A stretch of 64,000 nucleotides of DNA from Calcarisporiella thermophila CBS 279.70. Its lineage: Eukaryota; Calcarisporiellomycota. Below the pieces are notes generated by a model. The model ran no database searches. It was not told where the DNA came from and was given only the letters and a program-made list of their open reading frames with translations. Below are positions 36,073 to 47,247 of this stretch, piece by piece. The stretch's first letter is position 1, and every line of letters begins with the position of its first letter. The stretch is from assembly GCF_041956535.1 (NCBI RefSeq), contig NW_027192193.1:688719-752718 (forward strand), read 5' to 3'. A program made the position numbers and the translations under genes.

Positions 36073-39000
36073 ATGACGGACGTGACCTCGTTCCAAGATC
36101 AAAAGAAAATCGATGGATCGATTTCTCTGACGGGTATGCTCACCCAGATTGGCATTAATGTCGCGCTCTCTGTTGCGACATTAGTTGCCTTTTCCTACCT
36201 GCGTCCAAAACATTCGCTAGTCTATGCACGAAGTGTGAAGCACTCGGATGAAAAGTAATTGATGGTTTTACAGGCTCTGAAGACAAGTATTCACTCCTCT
36301 TTGTTAACTATAGTAAGACCCCACCACGTTTAGGCCAGGGGCTCTTAGACTGGCTGGGAGTAGTGAGGTAGGAAATCTGCATTGCTTACATGGTGAATCA
36401 AATTCAAACATTGCTACTTAACATCCTAGAATATCTGAAGAGGAAATGATAGAGAAGATTGGTTTTGATGCCGTGGTTTACATACGCTTCCTGTGGCTCT
36501 GCTTGCGCATCTTTCTTGCGCTAACTGCACTTGGCATCTGTGTGCTCATTCCCATCAATGTAGTGGCCACCATGCGGACGAATGGAGGAGAAGTTCCGGA
36601 AGGTGCAATAAAGCTTATGAGTATATCTGCGATCAGAGGAGATATCCGATGGTTTTGGGCCCATGTCATAATGACTTGGGTTTTTTCGGGCATTATTCTG
36701 TGGTTCCTTTACAGCATGTACAGAAAGCACGTCGAACTCCGGCGCAAATACTTTCTATCTGAAGAGTATCAGGCGTCCATCCACAGCCGCTCCCTTTGGG
36801 CTCTCAATGCGATTCAAATGCAGTCCGATGAGCAGTTGGCCGACTATTTTGCCAGGATAGGCCACCCCGTTCAGCAGGCTTACATGTGTCGACAGGTCAA
36901 TGATTTGCCTGAGAAAGTTGAGAAACACAATTTAGCGGTTCGAAAATTAGAGGGGGCCCTTACCAAGTATCTTAAAGGTACCGGTCCGATATTCTGCGGT
37001 TACTAAATTTAGGGATCTCACTCATCGCGACCAATTACTTTTCTACAGGAGAAAATGAAGTGGCTGAGAAACGACCGACTCATAAGGTGGGAGGCTTCCT
37101 CTTCTGCGGCGGGAAGAAGGTGGATAGCATTGAATACTACACCAATGAGATTCAACGCCTTGAGCGCGAGATTAAATTGGAGCGGGAGGAAGTCTTGTTC
37201 AACATGCCACTTTCGCATGGCTTCGTGAAATATCCGACCATCTCGCAGACGCATGGTGTAGCACGCGTCCTCGAAGGCAAACCTTTGCCCGAGAAAATCA
37301 AGGTCCTACTTGCCCCACAGCCAAAAGATATTATCTGGGAGAATGCAGTCTTGCCTCCGGCCATTCGGCACACCAGGAAATGGCTTGGAGTTCTGTTTTT
37401 CGTCATTTTCTGCTTTATTTGGATCATCCCGTTGACCATGGTCTCCGCCGTGGCCAGCATTAACAACATCGTCAAGTTTTTCCCGTTCACTAAGAGCTTC
37501 TTTGAATCGCAGAAATTTCTTACCGGTGAGGACACTCTTTCATTGATGAGTGAATTGACGCCTTGGAATTGACGCATCTATTCAGGCTTAATCGAGGCTT
37601 ACATGGCCCCCTTAGTCATGGCTATATTTTTCATGCTGCTACCGGTCCTGCTGCGATTTTTGTCAAAGAAACAAGGGGCACTTACTTACACGTCGCTTGA
37701 AAGGCACACTCTTGCTAAACTCTTCACTGTAAGCTGCTCCTCTCTCCACGCCTACAATTTTCCTCACCCTATTTATCCTCCTCATCTTCTAGTTCTTTAT
37801 CTTGAATAACTTGGTATACTACACGCTACTCACCACCCTCCTCTCAATATTCGGGCAAATAAGAGACGCCATCGGATCCGGCCAGTTCAACCTCGAAACT
37901 ATTGTAAGATCTATATTTTTCATATTAATGGTTGTTGCCAACGTAACGCTTTTGATAAACCTTTAGCGAAGCATTGTTGATCGCTTGAATGTTTTGGATT
38001 CCGTTGCAAGTGGTAAGGGGGAACGGTCTTTTTGCAGACGTTAGTTTGCGTTATAAGACGATGACAAACGTTCAATATCAAATAGGTCTCGTGAGTGTGT
38101 CCACCTTCTGGATAAACACCATCTCCCTTAGAGGGTTTTCAATAGTGATCGAACTGGCCCAGGTTGTGGCGCTACTGCTCATCACCCTTAAAAAGAGATT
38201 GCTCCGTTTGACTCCCAGAGAGCTCCAGGAATTAACGCAACCCCTCCAGTTTGACTATGCTCTCAACGGAAATATCCTTCTTTTCTTCCTCACCATCGGG
38301 TTGATTTATTCCGTCATCGCCCCGCTGGTCCTGCCCTTCACACTAGTGTTTTTCTCCCTCTCATACATGGTCTCAAGATATCAAATTATGTAGGTTAAAT
38401 ACGTCCGCCACATGTGCGCCCAAGATGCTAACCGTACATCCTAATAGCTATGTGTGTCGGACTAAGATTGAGACGGGCGGAACTATCTGGCGTGTGCTCT
38501 TCAACCGAATCGTTTTCAGCTTGATCCTCTATCAAATCATCATGATTGGCGTGATGAATATTAAAGGGGCAAACTACCTGTCCATCATCCTGATCCCTCT
38601 TCCAATCATCACTCTGGGGTTCAAATTCCTATGCAGGAGGTGGTTTGATCCCAAGTGCCGATACTACGAAGGTTCTCCCGAGGAGGGCAATGCGACGAGC
38701 GCGCGGCCTGATCTCCAGGACGAGCAGCTCTCTCGCAAATATGGCCATCCTGCTGTAAGTGGATTGAATACCTGTGCTTTGATATAAATTTAGTGACCCA
38801 ACCTTCCACCAATGACAGGTTTGGCAAGAGCTATTCACTCCTATGGTCCATGCTGACACCAAACATTTGCTCGGTAAGGTGTTCAAGGGGCACATTGCGA
38901 GCAGCGAGAAGCCCCAATTGCAACACTCCACGCAGAACGCAACCGTAATCAAGGGGCTGGACGAAAACGGCGCAGACCTGCGCATCCAGGCCGTGACCAA

Positions 39001-39244
39001 GGAGGAAATTGAAACATGGAAAGACGACTACGATGATGACAAAGGGTGGCAAATGTCTCGCCCTGTACAAATCCAAGAGGGTTACCCCGCCCATCTCAAC
39101 AATCAATATAATAGCGACCAAATGGCCACAGAACCCCCCAGAGTGCCGCCTCACGCAACCCACCAAATTCTACCGAACCAGGCCAATATAAATACCAGTG
39201 CGTATGGCTCGCAACCAGCGGATTATGCTGCGCACCGACAATAA
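36073..39244 (+). CDS. CSC1: Csc1/OSCA/TMEM63-type osmosensitive cation channel
   Basis: Start MTDVTSFQDQ at 36073. The first membrane helix (GINVALSVATLVAFSYLRP) sits at about residues 25-45, as in the RSN1 N-terminal domain. The large cytosolic loop (RRM-like fold) contains the Pro- and Glu-rich stretch with QRLEREIKLEREEVL and GKPLPEKIKVLLAPQPKDIIWENAVL; the latter closely matches the 'DIIWEN' signature of the family. The pore part then has many helices (for example WLGVLFFVIFCFIWIIPL, APLVMAIFFMLLPVLLRFLS, FTIGLIYSVIAPLVLPF-like and YLSIILIPLPIITLGFKFL). The protein ends in a polar tail with QILPNQANIN. Family members are calcium-permeable channels opened by osmotic or mechanical stress in plasma membrane or endomembranes. 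About ten introns. Exons in the middle (about 37,900-38,450) were not all fixed. Confidence 0.9.
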
Positions 39245-39684
39245 TTCCATTATCCAAACTAAGAAATTGGGCACGGCAAGTTACCTCTCACTGCGCGAGA
39301 ATTATTGGCTATCTGCTGTCCCCAACCATGTTTTGTATATGCTAAAGCCAGCAGCTATAGGTTTTCTGCATCGATTCATTTATATAAAAACCCTTGATAT
39401 TTGAGCCAGACTATTTTCGTTCGTTTATTATCTGGAAACTTACTCTATTCTTGACTCTCAGTTTATCTTTATCAGTAATTTTTTAATTCTTCCCTTAGTC
39501 GAATATATGCTCATTGATTTTACACCAGCAGCATTCTAAGGATGCCGGAAATCAGTGCTAGATTTTACAGGAGCAAATTTCTTTTATAGGCAATACGGTT
39601 ACATGTGGCTTATCATGGTAACAAGTGGAGGGCAAGAGCTCTCCATTTCGAACATCGGCGTCTTCTTTGTCGGATTCTTCACAT
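39245..39684. other. intergenic between CSC1 and the dynactin p25 gene
   Basis: AT-rich, no gene recognised; it should contain the p25 promoter. Confidence 0.6.
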
Positions 39685-40649
39685 ATGGAACTACAGCCAG
39701 TATACTATGATCGATCGGAATACATTGAAACCGTAAATAAGTTTATTCCCCCCAGTCTTTTTCGGCACAACCTTACGCGTCGCCGTGTTTGAATGTAGGA
39801 CACAGGGAACAAGGTCAGTCGGAACACTTGCATTACAGGCAGCCAGAACATTATTCTGGGTGGAAAGGTTCGTGTCATGCCAGGAGATGGAAATTCTGAG
39901 TGGTCTCGTTTGTCGATGTAGCAGTATTACTCAAAGGTGTTTTAAATTCTGAACCATTATCTCGCTTAGACAATTATCCAGACCAATTGTATAGTCCGGG
40001 GAGATCTTCGTAGAACAGGTGGCGGTCAGACGGTAGTCATATCGGTTGGGAGATACTGTCTTTTGGCAAAAAATTCGGTAATACGACCGCCATACAAGAC
40101 ATACAAAGGGTTGGATAAAGTTCTTGATCTATTATATGCCAACTTCGACGGAGAAAGCTAAACCTTGACTATGTTCTTTACTTTCCTTGAATATACCACA
40201 GGATATTTAGCTACTATCCAATGCGGATTGGTGATCATGTATCCGTGGGTGAAGGGAGCATCGTGGAAGCCGCGTCTATAGGCTCTTTTGTTCGCATTGG
40301 AAAAAACTGTGTCATTGTAAATAATGCTATGCATTCTAATGCCGCCTTCTCACCTGCTAAAAACTCCATCCATTCATAATAGGGCCGATTTGCTATCATC
40401 AAAGACTGCTGCCTCATCGAAGATAACACGTTTATCCCACCCAACACGGTGATCCCCTCGTTTTCCGTCTACTCTGGGTCCCCAGGTAAAATAATGTGGT
40501 ATTCTGTTGGTAAACAAGTGTGCATGCGAACTAACGTCACCACTGCAAAAACGACAGGGAAATTCGTGCGGGAGTTGCCAGAGACAGCGCAAGAGGTCTT
40601 TGAGCAAGAGACCAAAGATTATTATACACAGTTTATCCCACGTGATTAA
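39685..40649 (+). CDS. DCTN5: dynactin subunit 5 (p25)
   Basis: Six exons (39685..39732, 39799..39867, 39970..40109, 40202..40316, 40383..40485, 40558..40649) give 188 residues, close to the human length. The protein folds as a left-handed beta helix of hexapeptide turns: [90 protein letters not shown]. The start [17 protein letters not shown] matches human p25. The end, [23 protein letters not shown], matches the conserved C-terminus. p25 caps the pointed end of the dynactin filament together with p27 and helps recruit endosomal cargo for dynein. Its presence shows a full dynein-dynactin system, which budding yeast lacks in this form. Confidence 0.95.
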
Positions 40650-41272
40650 CGCTGCATTACCATCTCTGCATATATAATGATAATAATAATACATAATATA
40701 ACATACAAGATTCCTCCCCGCTCCGACCCTCGATTCCACGCGATGCTGACATTTTGTCTACAGGGGGAACCATCTGCTTGCTGCAGGAAAAAGCCAAACA
40801 GAAATCCTTGGGTTCATTGATTCTGTCTACAAGAAATTGTCTTAGAACAAAATTAGTATAGAACAGCTGGCCCATGATTAAAAATGCCAGCCACCCAAAC
40901 AGTAGTAGCTGCCTCTAAGCTATTGAATAACGCCGGATGACCCTCTATAAAGGGATGCGCCGATTTGTTTGATCACCTAAAAGACCACATCCTGAAGCGC
41001 TGTCATCGGCTTAAAATTTTACCATGAAAGGAGGCGGTTTTGGGTGGACCGCCACCTGACAATGAAGCTCAACCCCTAACTTCCTAATTGAAAGAAGTGA
41101 GCACAGCTCTTTTCTTATGTATCCCCTAACCTTAATGAATCCAAGAAACCTATTCGGTTAAAATCTGACCGTTGAAACTTTATGAAGGGCTGCGAATATA
41201 AAATCTCGCTAGGGGGCCGACTTTCTCACCATTTCCAGGGATTTTTAACCATCCCATGCTAACTATTGTAAA
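40650..41272. other. intergenic upstream of the MFS gene
   Basis: A TATA-like stretch (about 41197-41203) precedes the MFS start by about 75 nt. No other gene is seen. Confidence 0.55.
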
Positions 41273-43470
41273 ATGGGCGATATCCTAGATAAATCGCATT
41301 CGAGTACGCGTGAAAACGGTGTCGATGGAGACCCTCTACAGGAGAAGGCTGAAGGCGGTGGTTTGAGTGCAGATGGTCTGGAGAAACAGGAGATGAGGGA
41401 AACTGCGGCAGAAGGGGTGCAGAGTGCAGTGCTTCCATTCAAGAGTGTGATCATTATCCTGATAGGGTATGTCGGAAGGGTTTGCGAGAAATGGGTACCC
41501 TGGGATAATAATGGCAGTAACAAAGCCGTCTACCTCTAGGCTTCTCTTGGCTGTTTTGCCTTGCGCGCTGGACCAAACGATCGTGAGCACGTGTCTCCCG
41601 CGGCTCTCCTCAGAGTAAATTCCTTGTTCTGGACTTCTACCAAAGCTTTATCGTTTAACTCGGTGCCATTCCTCCCCAACTTTATTGTCTATGCAAAATG
41701 GCTCCACTAGATTCAATGCCCTCAGCCTAATCGCGTGGGTAGGAACGGCATACACCATCAGTTTGACCGTTTTCCAGCTGCTTTATGGCCGCTTTTCAGG
41801 TATTCTCCACGAATCATGGTGGCTCTTTCCACTTATCTATTTTAACTAGCGTGGGATTTTCTATATCGCTTGGTAGACATTTTTGGCCGGCGTTCCACCT
41901 TTCTCTTCGCCATTCTATTGTTTTCGGTCGCCTCTGCATTATGTGGGGCATCACAGAACATGGTCATGCTCATCGTCTTTAGAGCTATTCAGGGTATTGG
42001 CGGGGGTGGGGTTTTCTCGCAAGCCCTTACCATCATAGCGGGTAAGAATCCTTTTCAGCGCTCCGTTTGCAGGTTTAAAGGGGCCCGTGTGGTTAATGTT
42101 TTATTTCGGGCCAGATATCACCTCTCCACGGGAGCGCGGCAAATACCAGGGTATTATAAGCGCCGCCTGGGCCTTAGCAAGCATCATCGGGCCCTTTCTT
42201 GGAGGAGTGTTTGCCGACAAGGTTTCTTGGCGATGGGCCTTCTACGTGAATCTGCCGATTGGCGCAGTGGCCGTGCTAATGGTTGCGTTCGTCCTTCGCC
42301 TCCCCCCTGTGCCAGGGGGGTTGAGAGAAAAGTTGAAGCGAATTGACTATTTGGGCTCTGCCTGCCTTGCGGTGCTCGTTGTCCTCATCCTGCTGGCGAT
42401 AAGCTTCGGGGGCAACACGATGCCGTGGAACTCACCCACGGTCATTGTGTGCTTTGTATTGGGCGGCATATTCGTTGGGGTGTTCGTCTATATCGAGGCA
42501 AGGGTCGCCCCTGATCCGGTGCTTCCCCCAAGAATATTCCTTGTATGGGATTATAGATTGACCACGATCATCTCCTTTTTATTTGGCATCGGGTTCTTTA
42601 CCTATCTCTTCTACGTATATACCTAAGCGCGCATTCTTCTCACTTTTAATAGCTGCTGACTCTTTGCTATTTTATTTTATTTTTTGTCTACACGTCCAGC
42701 TACCGGTTTACTACCAGGTTGTTCTAGGCGAGAGCGCCACCCAGAGCGGGCTCCAGATGATACCCGGCTCAATTAGTCTAGTGTTAGCGAGTGTGGCCAG
42801 CGGGTTCTTGGTCTCCAAAACCGGGAGCCTGCGGATTTTTATCTGGATTGGGATGGTGTTCATGGTAGTTGGGGCTGGGCTTCTCTCCACCCTCGATGAA
42901 AATAGCAGCCGAGGACAACAAATAGGGTACCCGGTGGTATCGGCTGTAGGAATGGGTTTCAACGTGCAAACATTGCTTCTCACCACGCAGGTGGTGGTGG
43001 AGCCCAAGGATATAGCAGTGGCGACTTCTTCGGCGCTCTTTTTCAGAACAAGTGAGAAGAAGCAAATACAAAGCTCCCTCCACCCTATGCATTACTAACC
43101 ACGTTGCATATGGCTTGTAGTAGGGGCAAGCTTCGGATTAGCCCTCGGAGGGTCTATCATCTATAATGAGTTGGCGTCGAAACTAACCGGCGTCGAGGTT
43201 CCAATCGAGGTCGTCAAGAATAATCTAGACGCCATCCAGCAACTTCCCGAACACCTTCGTGTACAGGTCATCCAAGCATACGTCTCTGGCATTCAGTGGT
43301 GCTTCCGCATCTGCACGATTGTATGGGGAATTGCTTTCGTGGGAAGCCTCTTGATCCAGCGTCATGAACTGAACCGAACCGTTGGGGCGGGACCAACTGC
43401 AAATAGGTCCGAAGGTATAGCCCAAGCAAAGCCGGGTCCAAATGATGGAGCTGCAGAGAGCACGGAATGA
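41273..43470 (+). CDS. major facilitator superfamily transporter, DHA2 (14-helix drug:H+ antiporter) type
   Basis: The start at 41273 opens an acidic cytosolic N-terminus ([12 protein letters not shown]), followed by the first helix around [21 protein letters not shown] (motif D1 type) and [21 protein letters not shown]. Motif A appears as [10 protein letters not shown]. The antiporter motif C appears as [12 protein letters not shown], followed by [15 protein letters not shown], which is diagnostic of DHA2. Later helices and the loop [24 protein letters not shown] are also typical. These proteins export toxic compounds or peptides, or work as vacuolar amino-acid transporters, in exchange for protons. 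Substrate cannot be told from the sequence. The tail is polar and ends GAAESTE. About seven short introns. Confidence 0.9.
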
Positions 43471-43761
43471 TATTTGAGGCCTTTAGAAATTCTTCTGATG
43501 AAGGCGTGTGGCCATTCGAGCTGTACACTACCATCTACAGCGCATCCATGGCCGTGCATTTGCCTTTTTCATGCCTGGGCTTGGCCTGGTCCATTTCTGA
43601 TTCACCTTTGACAGGAGAGCTTTGGCTCACCACCTTTCCTATATACCATCTTTATTTAAATATATAGAAAGATAAGCAGAAATATATATAAGATATTATA
43701 ACACTATGATAAAAAATAATTATAATTCGAGGGGGTGAATCCACTGTAGTGGACTTTTTTT
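43471..43761. other. short convergent intergenic region
   Basis: It lies between two converging 3' ends. AT-rich. No separate gene is seen. Confidence 0.6.
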
Positions 43762-45619
43762 TTATAAGCAATTCAATCCCATTTCCCAGAACGATATCTC
43801 TAGTCTTGTGGCCTGCCTAAACACCTTGACCAGCTCGGCGAAGCGCTCTGGAGAGCCGACATACTTTGGCGCATCCTTTTCAAGCAGTTCTATTGGGGGG
43901 TGGGTAAGTGTGCATCAACAGAGAGAGTTAAGATTGGGAGAAGAGATGACGTATATTTACCGAGGGCATTTCGGACACTCTGCTGATAATCATCCGCGGC
44001 ATAGGTTTCTATCCATTTCCAGTAGGGGTTTCCATCTATAGAATTGCCCTGGTTAATGATCTATGACGGCAGCATGAGAGGAGATTTCATACGCACCTCG
44101 TTTAGTCCGTGGGTCGTTGAATAGTCTCGTCCCGATCTCCCCATAGCCGACGACACAGGAGGCGAGCGCCACTCGCAGAGTCATCAGGTCCCCGGTCATT
44201 CCTTGGTCAAGCACAAACCGAGTGTAGGCAATGGTGGCCATACTCTCGGGGGTATGTATCACCTCCTCGCGCGGTATTCCCCACGACTCACAATACTAAT
44301 GGTTCGAAACTCAATCTCCAAGTACGAGTTAATGGAGGGAAGTAGCCATTTACCTCGAGGTGCATGCGGCTCTCTTTTGCGATGAAAATGGTGATCTCCG
44401 AAGAGGCAGCAATCGACTCCATATCCTGGGACTTGTAGGCGGCGAGGGCATACGCACGTGCGAAGCTCTCTAAGAAGCGGTAGTCCTGCCGCAGATAGTG
44501 GATGAAGTTTTCGCGCGGAAGGGTGCCATTGGCCATTCCTTCGACGAAGGGATGGTGGGTGTAGGCGTGCCAATCCTGGATGATGGATAACTTCAACGCC
44601 TCGAAAAACCTCTCCCTACAGACACGGGGGGAATGCTTAGGCGCCCTGCTAAGATTATTGCAATGACCCAGAAGACCTACCTCCGATAGGGCAGATGTCG
44701 GATGTTGTGGAAATGATTCAGCGGGCCATGCCCATGCCCGAGAGAAAGAGACTCCCTAAGGGCGTCTTGGAGGAACGCCGAGGCTTTCTCCACCGCGTCC
44801 TTTACTTTCTTCCCCTTGGCCAGCTCGGCGGCAATGGCAGCGGAAAGAGTGCAGCCCGTCCCGTGGGTGTTTTTGGTCGAGACAAAGACATTGGGGATTT
44901 CGAAAAATTCAGACCCATCGTAGAGCACGTCATACACCACCTTGACGCCATCGCCCTCGAGCGGCAGATGACCGCCCTTTAAAAGCACATATTTCGGCCC
45001 CAGGGCCGAAATTCGCTTGGCTGCCGCCTGAAGTTCAAAATCATACACTGTTCAACACCATCCATGGGCTCACTTCAACAGAGAAACGCACGCAAACGAT
45101 ATCTACCTTCATATCATCAAGGCTCTTGATCCTCACTGAATCCATGTCTTTCGCGTGTCCGGCGCATAGTAGTTGGGCCTCGTGTATGTTTGGCGTCACC
45201 ACGAGCGTTATTGGCAATAAATCACTGATCAAGACTTCCAAAGCGTCCTCGTTCAATAAGATGGATCCCGAGGTCGACACCATGACCGGATCGACCACCA
45301 GGTTGATCACGTTTTCCTCCTTCAGCACCTGTGCAACCACCCTAACTATATCCGCGCTGAACAGCATTCCCGTTTTCGCGGCATCGACACCAATATCCTT
45401 TACCACCGCCCTCAATTGTTGCGCAACAAAGCTGGGCGCAATGTCCACGATCCCATCGACCCCCTGTGTATTCTGCGACGTCACCGCGGTGAGCACAGAG
45501 AGGCCGTAAGTTTTGAGGGCGGTGAATGTTTTGAGATCGGCCTGGATTCCCGCGCCGCCGGAGCAGTCGCTGCCCGCGATGGTAAGAGCGCGACCGACTG
45601 GCGAATCGGCTAGAGTCAT
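43762..45619 (-). CDS. THI20: Thi20-type bifunctional HMP(-P) kinase and TenA-like thiaminase II
   Basis: Start MTLADSPVGRALTIAGSD at 45619; first exon 45619..45107, second 45027..44681. The ThiD half has the ribokinase-fold blocks TIAGSDCSGGAGIQADLKTF, VDPVMVSTSG and the anion-hole motif NTHGTGCTLSAAIAAELA, and lies at residues 1-285 or so. The TenA half follows without a break: LSIIQDWHAYTHHPFVEGM, then LRQDYRFLESFARAYALAA, then ALASCVVGYGEIGTRLF with the Cys expected at the active site, and a final FWEMGLNCL. Fused ThiD-TenA proteins are characteristic of fungi. They phosphorylate hydroxymethylpyrimidine for thiamine synthesis and recycle pyrimidine from degraded thiamine. I looked for a TPP-riboswitch core upstream and in the introns and found none. 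Some exon borders in the TenA part are approximate. Confidence 0.93.
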
Positions 45620-46167
45620 GGTGCGGCTGGTATTTTTTGGAGAGGGGAGAGCTCGAGAGGAGGACAGGCGTGTATTTTAGGGGAGAGGTACGAAAAATGA
45701 GAGCGAGCGAACCGTTCTGCCACTCAAGATTACACCGAATCCCGATTCCGAATCCTGAGGTTAGTAAGCCATTTACTATATCCATCATCAGGGCTCTCGG
45801 GCGATTTATCCTCAATTAGCGAAGAATCAGCGGGTTCCGGGGTGAAGCGACTTGAAATGAATATTCATTAGAAAAGCGAGAGAAGGAGTCAACAAATAAG
45901 AGTATAAGCAAGTAAAGACATCGAAGGATTAAAAGAAGGATAAGATTAAGAAAAGGGGGAATTAGGAGATTAAGAATTAGTAACCCAGGGTTTATTGGAT
46001 CGAAATGGAAAAGGTATTAGTGACAAGACTAAAAGAACATCCACAATAAATAGCCCCGCCCCGGCTCGTTCAAAGCAAAGGAATCAACAGTGTAATAAAT
46101 AGTAAGTAAATAGAAATAGAAGATATGGTGCAGAATAAGGCGAGGCGAAGAGAGGGGCGGCGGCCGT
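45620..46167. other. intergenic upstream of THI20 and downstream of the 3D-domain gene
   Basis: A purine-rich segment on the plus strand (45860-45970) contrasts with the mixed sequence near the THI20 start. I see no riboswitch-like core and no gene. Confidence 0.5.
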
Positions 46168-47247
46168 TTAGAGGTAAGTCTGCAGCTCGCAGTTGCCGCC
46201 TTCATAGACATCGATGCGGTTCAGGCCACGGAGCTGCTTGTTCATAATGTCATAGTACTTGATGTTGGTGACATAGATATCGAGGTGACGGTTGCCGAAC
46301 GAATAGCTCTTATCGTCGACAAGGAAGCACCCGTTGTGTTTCAAGTCGGAGCCGGGCACGTCCACGCCATCGAACTGCGGAACGTAGATCTTGCGCGGCT
46401 TGTTCTTGACGTGGAGATCGTTGGAGGCAATCGACACGAAGGGAACGAGCGGGTCGCCGTAGGAGTTGATTCCATAGCGATGCTCGGGTTCGATCTCCAT
46501 GAAGCAGTTGTATCCTCCCTTGCAGCTGCAGTTGCCGAGGTTGATCAGGCGGCCTCCGGCGAGCTCACCGCTGCCCTCGAGGCGCACCGAGCGAGCAAAT
46601 GTCTCGGGGACCGAGGCGAGCTTTTTGCCGGCGCAGGTCTTAAGCGTCACCAGTTTGCTCTTTTTGAAGTCCTTCTCCTTGGCAAGCCAGTAGTAGGTCC
46701 TAGAGGGGGCCGGGTTAGTCAGGGGGGCGGGAGGGGAGAGGGTGAGGAAGGAAGGAGGGAAGAGGAGGTGTATTTACATCTTCGAGTTCTTCTGGAGCAG
46801 CTTGCCATGCTTCTTTCTCTTTAATTCGGTTCCGTCCTCGGGGGTATCGGGCAGGACGGGCCCGGGCTGTTCCGGCGCGGGCTGCTCCTGCTGGACGGGG
46901 GTTGTGGCGTCGGCCGATGGTTGGACAAGGCTCTCGGCTGGAACCTGCTGCTCCACCTTGTTGAGGTCATCGGCAGGGGCGGCGTGCTCGGCCGTCTGGT
47001 TAAGGACGGCCAGGTTGGCGGCCAGGGGGATGAGCTCTTCCAGCTGGCGACGCGAGAACTTCGAAGCCGCGGGATGGAAGGCCGTGGCATTCAAGACGTT
47101 GTCGTGCGCGAATTGCTCCACGAGATGCGCGAGGCCAAGGGCCTCGAGATCGTAGTGCTTGAGGGCGCGGCGCAGATTGGAGGATGAGCCAGCCTGTGCG
47201 ATGCCAGCGGCACAGGCCACTAGGGCGCATGTCAATACAATTTTCAT
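46168..47247 (-). CDS. secreted 3D-domain (double-psi beta-barrel-like) protein
   Basis: Two exons (47247..46778, 46699..46168) give 333 residues. A signal peptide (MKIVLTCALVACAAGIAQAG) precedes a helical, sequon-bearing pro-region of about 60 residues and a Pro/Gln/Glu-rich linker. The C-terminal domain (about residues 165-333) carries the three acidic landmarks of 3D domains, as in MltA and YuiC: VPQFDGVDVP, then HNGCFLVDD, then GNRHLDIYV. Several Cys surround it (GNCSCKGGYNC). In bacteria this domain is the catalytic part of lytic transglycosylases. In fungi, proteins with it are secreted and little studied, and a cell-wall polysaccharide substrate is a guess. A TATA-like element (CTATATAG) lies at about 47474-47481 upstream. 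Confidence 0.8.

Noticed and set aside
45620-46000. TPP riboswitch before THI20
   Set aside because: No CTGAGA or CCTGATC-type core in the correct strand and spacing.
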